Assembly: GCF_001704275.1 (NCBI RefSeq)
Contig: NZ_CP011533.1
Coordinates: 7,874,001-7,938,000 of the forward strand
Direction of reading: 5' to 3'
Origin: Streptomyces noursei ATCC 11455
GTDB taxonomy: Bacteria; Actinomycetota; Actinomycetes; Streptomycetales; Streptomycetaceae
Length of the DNA: 64,000 nt
The position numbers and the translations under genes are program-made. Below are positions 59,028 through 64,000 of the stretch, piece after piece. Numbering within the stretch: position 1 is the stretch's first letter; each line of letters opens with the position of its first letter. The notes beneath the pieces are model-generated. The model was not told where the DNA came from. It made no database searches and saw only the letters and a list, made by a program, of their open reading frames with translations.

Positions 59028-59576
59028 TCACGGCGTCGGCAGGTACTTGTAGCCGATGCCGAAGACGGTGGTGATCAGCTTGCGCCGCCCCGGGCCCAGC
59101 CGCCGGCGCAGCCGGGCGATGTGCACGTCCACCGTGCGGTCGCTGGACCGGCAGTCCGGCCAGACCGCGGCCATCAGCTGCTGCCGGGTGAAGGCCCGCC
59201 GCGGGTGCAGCACCAGGTGGGCCAGCAGGTCGAACTCCAGCCGGGGGATGTCGATCTGACGGCCGTCGATGGAGACGGTGCGTGCCGCGGTGTCGATCTG
59301 GATCGGGTCGGGCGCGAACTCGCCGGCCGACGGCTGCGCACCGGCGACCGGTGCGGTCGGTCCGGCGCACGGCGGGGCGAGGATGATGTGCAGCTTGTCC
59401 GAGGTCAGTCGGTGAACCGACACGGGTTCCAAATCGTGCAAGGTGAGTTGCCACTTGCCGTCGGGGAGCCGGTCGACCGCCAAGGGTGGCCCTCCGCCGG
59501 GGCCGGCCTTTGCCGGCCGGCCGAAATCGGCATCCGGTCGCAACGCAAGGGGGGTCGTCGACGCGTTCATAAACAT
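59028..59576 (-). CDS. Orphan OmpR/PhoB-type winged-helix regulator without receiver domain
   Basis: About 182 residues from ATG 59576 (an ATG at 59570 is also possible; GAGGAA is 13 nt upstream). The C-terminal ~95 residues are a Trans_reg_C domain: IDTAARTVSIDGRQIDIPRL, FDLLAHLVLHPRRAFTRQQL, RTVDVHIARLRRRLG and ITTVFGIGYKYLP. The N-terminal ~85 residues are not a phospho-receiver; they contain LHDLEPVSVHRLTSDKLHII and no Asp pocket. A possible regulator of the neighbouring peptide operon or hypX-like gene; its input signal is unknown. Confidence 0.88.
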   Translation of the reverse strand: MFMNASTTPLALRPDADFGRPAKAGPGGGPPLAVDRLPDGKWQLTLHDLEPVSVHRLTSDKLHIILAPPCAGPTAPVAGAQPSAGEFAPDPIQIDTAARTVSIDGRQIDIPRLEFDLLAHLVLHPRRAFTRQQLMAAVWPDCRSSDRTVDVHIARLRRRLGPGRRKLITTVFGIGYKYLPTP

Positions 59577-60117
59577 GATCTGGGCCCATTCCTCTTGCAA
59601 AGCAGGCGTGTTCGGACAGACATGGCGGTGCTCGGCGTGCGGCGTGCGGTACCGCTGTGCCGCGAACGCTGTGCAGCCCGGTGAGAGGCCGGGCCGGTAC
59701 ACCGACACTCGTGATGCGGGTGCGCCCAACGGGCCGAACACCCTCCCGTCCCTGTTGGGGAGAGCGCTCGCGCCCGTGCCCGTACTCGGCCATGACGTGA
59801 ACAACCGTCACGTCACCGGTCCGAACGAACGCTACATGTGATCGCGCGCTTCCGGATAGTAGCTTCCGCTAATTACGGTTGCTCTTGAGCCGATTTCATG
59901 TTTGGCGGCCTTCGGGCCGGTCGGCGGTCCGTAGGGACGGGTCGTCGACCTCCTGGGAATCGTTTCCCTGTCCGGCGATTCCCTTATGCATTCCTTATGA
60001 AGCCTTCTGCCGTCGGTGCCGGTGCCGGTGCCGGTGTCGGCGCCGATGCCGATGCCGGGTGCGGTGTCGCCGTACCGCGTCGAGAAGAGTAAGGGTTCTG
60101 CCGAATAAGGGCATTAC
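59577..60117. other. Intergenic region upstream of the orphan regulator
   Basis: 541 bases. The part near 59836-59880 is AT-rich (ATAGTAGCTTCCGCTAATTACG), possibly promoter DNA. From 60015 to 60056 lie seven tandem hexamers related to GGTGCC. No supported gene; rightward frames through it give only Arg/Gly/Ala-rich translation. Confidence 0.5.
60015..60056. repeat. Tandem hexanucleotide repeat
   Basis: Seven consecutive 6-bp units: GGTGCC three times, then GGTGTC, GGCGCC and GATGCC twice. It is non-coding by my reading and lies just before the MFS pseudogene. Likely a slippage-prone minisatellite. Confidence 0.8.
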
Positions 60118-60124
60118 ATCAAGG

Positions 60125-61174
60125 TGGGGCTACACCCTCGCCCTGGCCGGACTGCTCCTGGGGACGGGCTCGCTCGGCGACGCCGGGACCGGGCCCGGGC
60201 CTTCGCCGTCTGGGGGGGGCGGTCGCCGGCGCCGCCGGCATCGGCAACGTCGCGGGCGGCATGCTCACCCAACTGCTGTCCTGGCCATGGATCTTCTACG
60301 GTGCGCTGCCGGTCTGTGCCGTGGCGCTGTGGCCGGCCACCAGGGTGCCCGCCGACCGCGCCCGCGGCGCGGCCCGGATCGACTGGCCGGGAATCGTCAC
60401 CTTCAGCCTCGCCGCGACCGGCATCACCTTCGGCTTCATCCGCGGCGGCGAGGCCGGTTGGGGCGATGGCTCGACCCTGTTGGGCTTCGGCCTCGGTGTG
60501 GTACTGCTGCTCGCCTTCGCCCTCGTGGAGCGCGCGGCGACCCGCCCCATGGTGCCGCTCGGGCTGTTCCGCAAGCCCGCCTTCAACGGTCTGCTGCTCG
60601 CCTCCGGCGCCTACTACCTCGGCGGGTTCGCCTTCCTGCCGGTGCTCTCCCTCTGGCTCCAGAACGGCGCCGGGCTCAGCGCGTTCGCCACCTCCCTCGT
60701 CATCACCGCCCAGCCGGTGGCCTTCTTCGCCACCTCCGCGCTGGCCGGCGGCGCGCTGCACCGGATGCCCGCCCGGTGGAGCGTCGGCGGGGGAACCCTC
60801 CTGGTGGCGGCCGGGGACCTGCTGCTCCTCCTGGTCGTCCAACCCGGCGCGAACTGGCCGGTGTTGACACCGGGCTGGTCGTCACCGGCGTGGGCGCCGG
60901 GCTGGTCTCGCCGGTCCTGCCGGCGCTCGCCATGGCCTCGACGGATCCGGCCCACAGCGGCGTGGCCGGCGCGGCCGCCAACAGCGCCCGCCAGCTCGGA
61001 CTGGCGCTGGGCATCGCCCTGTTGGGCACCGTCTTCCACCGCTCCGTACCGGGGACCGGGGTCGGCGCCCCACCGGTGACGTACGGGGAAGGTCTGGGCG
61101 CGGTGTTCCTCGTCGCGGGTGCGGTCGCGGCGCTCGGCGGAGCGGTGGCATGGCTGGTCTGCGGGAAGGAGTGA
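60125..61174 (+). pseudogene. DHA2-family (EmrB/QacA-like) MFS transporter, disrupted
   Basis: Pieces of one drug/H+ antiporter occur in three frames: WGYTLALAGLLLGTGSLGD (helices 2-3), then about 90 codons missing, ARAFAVWG, a shift at an eight-G run near 60210, a long intact middle (MLTQLLSWPWIFYGALPVCA to LLLLLVVQPGANW), a shift near 60860, and the C-terminal TGLVVTGVGAGLVSPVLPAL to AVAWLVCGKE. The N-terminal helix is also absent. At least one large deletion and two frameshifts make the gene non-functional. The eight-G run could be a phase-variable or sequencing-error site, but the deletion could not be repaired. Confidence 0.85.
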
Positions 61175-61393
61175 ATATGCCAAACAAAAGCTCCCGCGCG
61201 GTGGTTCCCGTTTCAAACGCCTTGTGGCGAAAAGGTGCGGAACCAGATATTCCAGACGACTGTTTTCGAGATGGGGAGGAAATGAGTAGGGTGTGGGCCG
61301 CTGCCGACTGACCAGCGGCGGCGGTCCAGCCGAATTCGGCATGGACGGAATGCGCGGGTGCCGCGAGGCACCCGCGTGGACCGGGAGGGGAAC

Positions 61394-62350
61394 ATGCCGG
61401 CCGGCTCTTTCGAGGGGCAGTACGTATGGAGTCCAGCAGCCGATGACCGGGCGCTGGCGCGAGCGTGTATGGATGTCCGGGCCGGGCGCTACTTGAGCGC
61501 TCATGAGGTACTGCGGGAGACCCGGCAGGATTTCGAGCTACGGGCCCACCGGTCACTGGTGCTGGCCTCCGAGGCGGCCGGTACCGACCTGGCCGAACGC
61601 TGGCTCGCCGAAGAACCCGGACCGGACGCCGCCCTGTTATGGGCGCGGGTGGCGATGCTCCGGACCCTGCGCATGGCCGACGCCGGCGACCGCCGGGCCG
61701 GCGCCCTGGAGCGGATAGCGCGCACCGCCTGCGAACGGGCCGCGAAACTGGCCCCCGAGGACCCCACCCCCTGGGTCGCCCGGCTCGCCCTGGCTCGTCT
61801 CGACCGCCCGCAGGACCCCGCCCCCCAGGGGCTGTTGACCTCGCCCACCGGGCCCTGGTATCTCTTCGCGCACGTCCTCCGGCTCGACCCCTGGCACCGC
61901 GAGGCCCACCACCGCTTCCTGTCCTTCTTCTTCACCCGGTACGGCGGCTCGTCCAGCGCGAGCTGGGACGTCGCCGCCTTCCTCAGCCAGCGCGCCGCGG
62001 CTTCCTCGCCGCTCCGGCTGCTGCCCCTGGTGGCACTCGTCGAGGACTACAACCCCGACATGCTGCTGGCCGACCATACCTGGGAGCAGCCGCAGTGGAT
62101 CACCGCCGCCACGGGCGTGCACCGCAACTGGTTCCCCACCGTGGCCGGATACCGCTTCACCCCGGTCGTCGATCTGGCCTATCTCGCCCATGCGCTGTTC
62201 ATGGCGAAACACGAATTCGAGGCCCGCGAAGTCCTCACGGCCATGGGCCCGTATGCCTCCCGAATGCCCTGGAGCGCCTTTGGCGACCCCGAGGAGCAAT
62301 TGACAAAAGCCCGGAGAGCGTGCGGACTTCCCGTCCCGCACGCTCTGTGA
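61394..62350 (+). CDS. TPR-like helical hypothetical protein
   Basis: 318 residues from ATG 61394 (GGGAGGGGAAC upstream; an in-frame ATG at 61358 lacks an RBS). It is helical throughout with repeat-like segments: ARACMDVRAGRYLSAHEVLR, LLWARVAMLRTLRMAD, ERAAKLAPEDPTPWVARLAL, then HVLRLDPWHREAHHRFLSFF and YLAHALFMAKHEFEAREVL. No catalytic motif. Similar proteins are common in Streptomyces as conserved hypotheticals near transporters or specialised metabolism. The 219 bases upstream (61175-61393) include a 9-codon mini-ORF (61282-61311) with a good SD. Confidence 0.75.
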   Translation: MPAGSFEGQYVWSPAADDRALARACMDVRAGRYLSAHEVLRETRQDFELRAHRSLVLASEAAGTDLAERWLAEEPGPDAALLWARVAMLRTLRMADAGDRRAGALERIARTACERAAKLAPEDPTPWVARLALARLDRPQDPAPQGLLTSPTGPWYLFAHVLRLDPWHREAHHRFLSFFFTRYGGSSSASWDVAAFLSQRAAASSPLRLLPLVALVEDYNPDMLLADHTWEQPQWITAATGVHRNWFPTVAGYRFTPVVDLAYLAHALFMAKHEFEAREVLTAMGPYASRMPWSAFGDPEEQLTKARRACGLPVPHAL

Positions 62351-62410
62351 CACGCCGACCGTATACCTTCGCCGCAGCATTCACCCCCCACCCGCAGAAA
62401 GGTTCCGGCA

Positions 62411-63964
62411 GTGCCCGAGCGTACGTCCTCCCCGACCCGCGTAAAAACCCGCTCGAAAACTCCGCAGGGCGTGGACCCCGCCGCCCTCGACGACGACGCG
62501 ACCCTGCACGCCATGGGCTATCCGCGCAAACTCACCCGCAGATTTCGCGCCTTTGACAATTTCGCCATCTCCTTCACCATCATCAACATCATTTCCGGCA
62601 TCTTCTCCTCCTTCGGCTTCGGCCTGAACGCCGGCGGACCGCGGATCCTGGTATTCGGCTGGATCGGCGTCTCCGTCATGGTGTTGTTCGTCGGAGCCGC
62701 CATGGGCGAGATCGCCTCCGCGTACCCGACCAGCGGCGCGCTCTACTTCTCCGCGGGCAAGCTCGCCAAGCGCCACCAGGGCGCCTGGTCCTGGTACACC
62801 GGCTGGCTCAACTTCGTCGGCCAGGTGGGCGGCACCGCCGCCACCAACTTCGCCGCCGCCACCTTCATCCAGGCGTTCATCGCCATGCAATGGCCGTCCT
62901 ATCAGCCCACCGCACCGCAGACGGTCGGCATCACCGCGGCGATTTTGCTGGTGCAAGCGTTGGCGAACACCTACACCGTCCGACTGGTCGCCGTGCTCAA
63001 CCGGATTTCCGTGTGGTGGCTGCTGATCGGCATGGTGGTCATCGTCGCCGCCCTCGCGCTGATTCCGACACACCATCAAGAGCCGTCCTTCGCCACCCAC
63101 TTCGTCAACAACACCGGCTTCACCAACGCCCTTTACGGCGGAATGCTCGGTCTGCTCGTCACCAGCTGGACGTTCACCGGCTTCGACGGCAGTTTCCACA
63201 TGTCCGAAGAAACGGTGAAGGCCACCGTCAATGCCCCGCGCGGGATCATGCGGGCGATCACCTGCTCCGCGCTCACCGGACTGGTCCTCATGCTCGCTCT
63301 GGTGTACGCCATCCGCGACTATCGCGGCGCCGCGGCGGACGACGCCCCGCCGGTACGGATTCTCATCGACGCGCTCGGCGTGCACTCCGCGAAGTTCCTG
63401 CTGCTGATCGTCATCGGCGCCATGCTCTTCTGCGGACTCGCCAACATGACCAGCAACACCCGGCAGATCTTCGCCTTCTCCCGCGACGGCGCGATGCCCG
63501 GCTCCCGTTGGTGGCACTCGGTCTCCGACCGCACCCGCACCCCCGTCAAGGCCGTCTGGCTCGCCGCCGTCTGCTCGCTGCTCCTGGTCGTCCCCGGCTG
63601 GTGGTCGCACACCGCCTTCACCGCGGTCGTCAGCATCAACGTGGTGGGCCTCTTCCTCTCCTACGGCGTGCCCATCTTCCTCCGCCTGCGGCTCGACGAC
63701 TTCCAGGCCGGACCGTGGAACCTCGGCCGCTACGGCAAGCCCGTCGCCGCGATCGCCGTGATCTGGATCGCCCTGAGCAACATCCTCTTCATGCTGCCGC
63801 AGCAGTACCCGGTCACCCCGGAGTCCTTCAACTACGCGCCGATCGCACTGGCGGTGGTCCTGGTGATCGCCACGGTCTGGTGGTTCGCCACCGCCCGCCG
63901 CCGCTTCCAGGGGCCGGTCAGCTACGGCAGCCCCGACGAGGTCGCGGCCATGGACCTGATCTGA
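62411..63964 (+). CDS. APC-superfamily amino acid permease (GabP/BAT1-like)
   Basis: 517 residues from GTG 62411 (AGAAAGG upstream). About twelve transmembrane helices. It has the family start RAFDNFAISFTIINIISGIF, ISGIFSSFGFGLNAGGPRIL, AMGEIASAYPTSGALYFSAG and, in helix 6, TSWTFTGFDGSFHMSEETVK (consensus F-x-G-x-D-x-x-x-H-x-x-E-E-T), typical of GABA/choline/amino-acid transporters of the ACT type. It should import an amino acid or amine by proton symport. It is the last complete gene of the window, 60 nt after the TPR-like gene. Confidence 0.94.
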   Translation: MPERTSSPTRVKTRSKTPQGVDPAALDDDATLHAMGYPRKLTRRFRAFDNFAISFTIINIISGIFSSFGFGLNAGGPRILVFGWIGVSVMVLFVGAAMGEIASAYPTSGALYFSAGKLAKRHQGAWSWYTGWLNFVGQVGGTAATNFAAATFIQAFIAMQWPSYQPTAPQTVGITAAILLVQALANTYTVRLVAVLNRISVWWLLIGMVVIVAALALIPTHHQEPSFATHFVNNTGFTNALYGGMLGLLVTSWTFTGFDGSFHMSEETVKATVNAPRGIMRAITCSALTGLVLMLALVYAIRDYRGAAADDAPPVRILIDALGVHSAKFLLLIVIGAMLFCGLANMTSNTRQIFAFSRDGAMPGSRWWHSVSDRTRTPVKAVWLAAVCSLLLVVPGWWSHTAFTAVVSINVVGLFLSYGVPIFLRLRLDDFQAGPWNLGRYGKPVAAIAVIWIALSNILFMLPQQYPVTPESFNYAPIALAVVLVIATVWWFATARRRFQGPVSYGSPDEVAAMDLI

Positions 63965-64000
63965 CCGAAGCCCCCATCAGAAAGGGACGCACCCCCCGAT

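Noticed and set aside
60015..60056. CRISPR-like array
   Set aside because: Units are 6 bp and contiguous, with no spacers and no cas genes in the window; a simple tandem repeat.

Overview
The window is very GC-rich, has actinomycete codon usage, GTG/TTG starts, ATGA/GTGA-coupled operons and a complete spore-pigment (whiE-type) type II polyketide cluster. It is therefore almost certainly a Streptomyces (or close relative) chromosome, in an accessory, biosynthesis-rich region. No rRNA, tRNA, CRISPR array, integrase or intact transposase was seen.

Layout. 0-8.6 kb: a truncated ABC exporter gene behind a MerR-type promoter, an ATP-grasp gene remnant, a sensor kinase with a degenerate ATPase domain, and a small island (decayed phage tail-fibre gene plus GNAT gene) bounded by two copies of the 3' end of a glutathione peroxidase gene. 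6.9-15.3 kb: spore-pigment cluster, with the FAD hydroxylase divergent from ORFI-ORFVII (SchA/CurD protein, cupin, KS-alpha, KS-beta, ACP, aromatase/cyclase, cyclase), then a convergent O-methyltransferase. 15.4-21.6 kb: secreted beta-helix protein, TetR regulator facing a gutted UvrA-like gene and a siderophore-interacting protein, an alpha/beta hydrolase with a Cys nucleophile, and a CDP-alcohol phosphatidyltransferase.

21.7-28.5 kb: a pterin/flavin-precursor type cluster (dehydrogenase, PTPS homologue without its metal site, glycosyltransferase, methyltransferase, flippase-like membrane protein, RibD-type reductase, creatininase-family amidohydrolase, GTP cyclohydrolase II homologue). The last enzyme carries Met where canonical enzymes have Tyr, the residue reported to switch the product from the deformylated to the formylated pyrimidine; the creatininase-family neighbour is then the natural deformylase. 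The end product is unknown.

28.7-38.7 kb: SPW membrane protein, a second O-methyltransferase, an alkylsulfatase, an NB-ARC/TPR ATPase, and a leftward operon of a 61-aa peptide, an unknown protein, two homologous DUF-type proteins and a beta-lactamase-fold hydrolase. 39.4-50.1 kb: a molybdenum island (two HTH-Mop proteins, PucR regulator, FAD and Fe-S/Mo subunits of a molybdenum hydroxylase, a small SUOX-fold protein, a di-Mop protein, ModA and a fused ModBC). 50.1-53.3 kb: F420-type nitroreductase, SulP transporter with beta-carbonic anhydrase, small secreted protein.

53.5-59.6 kb: the most striking locus. A 54-aa peptide, with a consensus promoter and a perfect downstream hairpin, ends in three copies of a 9-residue unit built on Gly-Cys-Ile-Ser. 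It is followed by a coupled operon of a PaaK-like adenylate-forming enzyme, an unknown 185-aa protein and an MFS exporter, and is flanked by an orphan HypX-like protein and an orphan winged-helix regulator. This looks like an undescribed RiPP system. The window ends with an MFS pseudogene, a TPR-like protein and an APC amino-acid permease.
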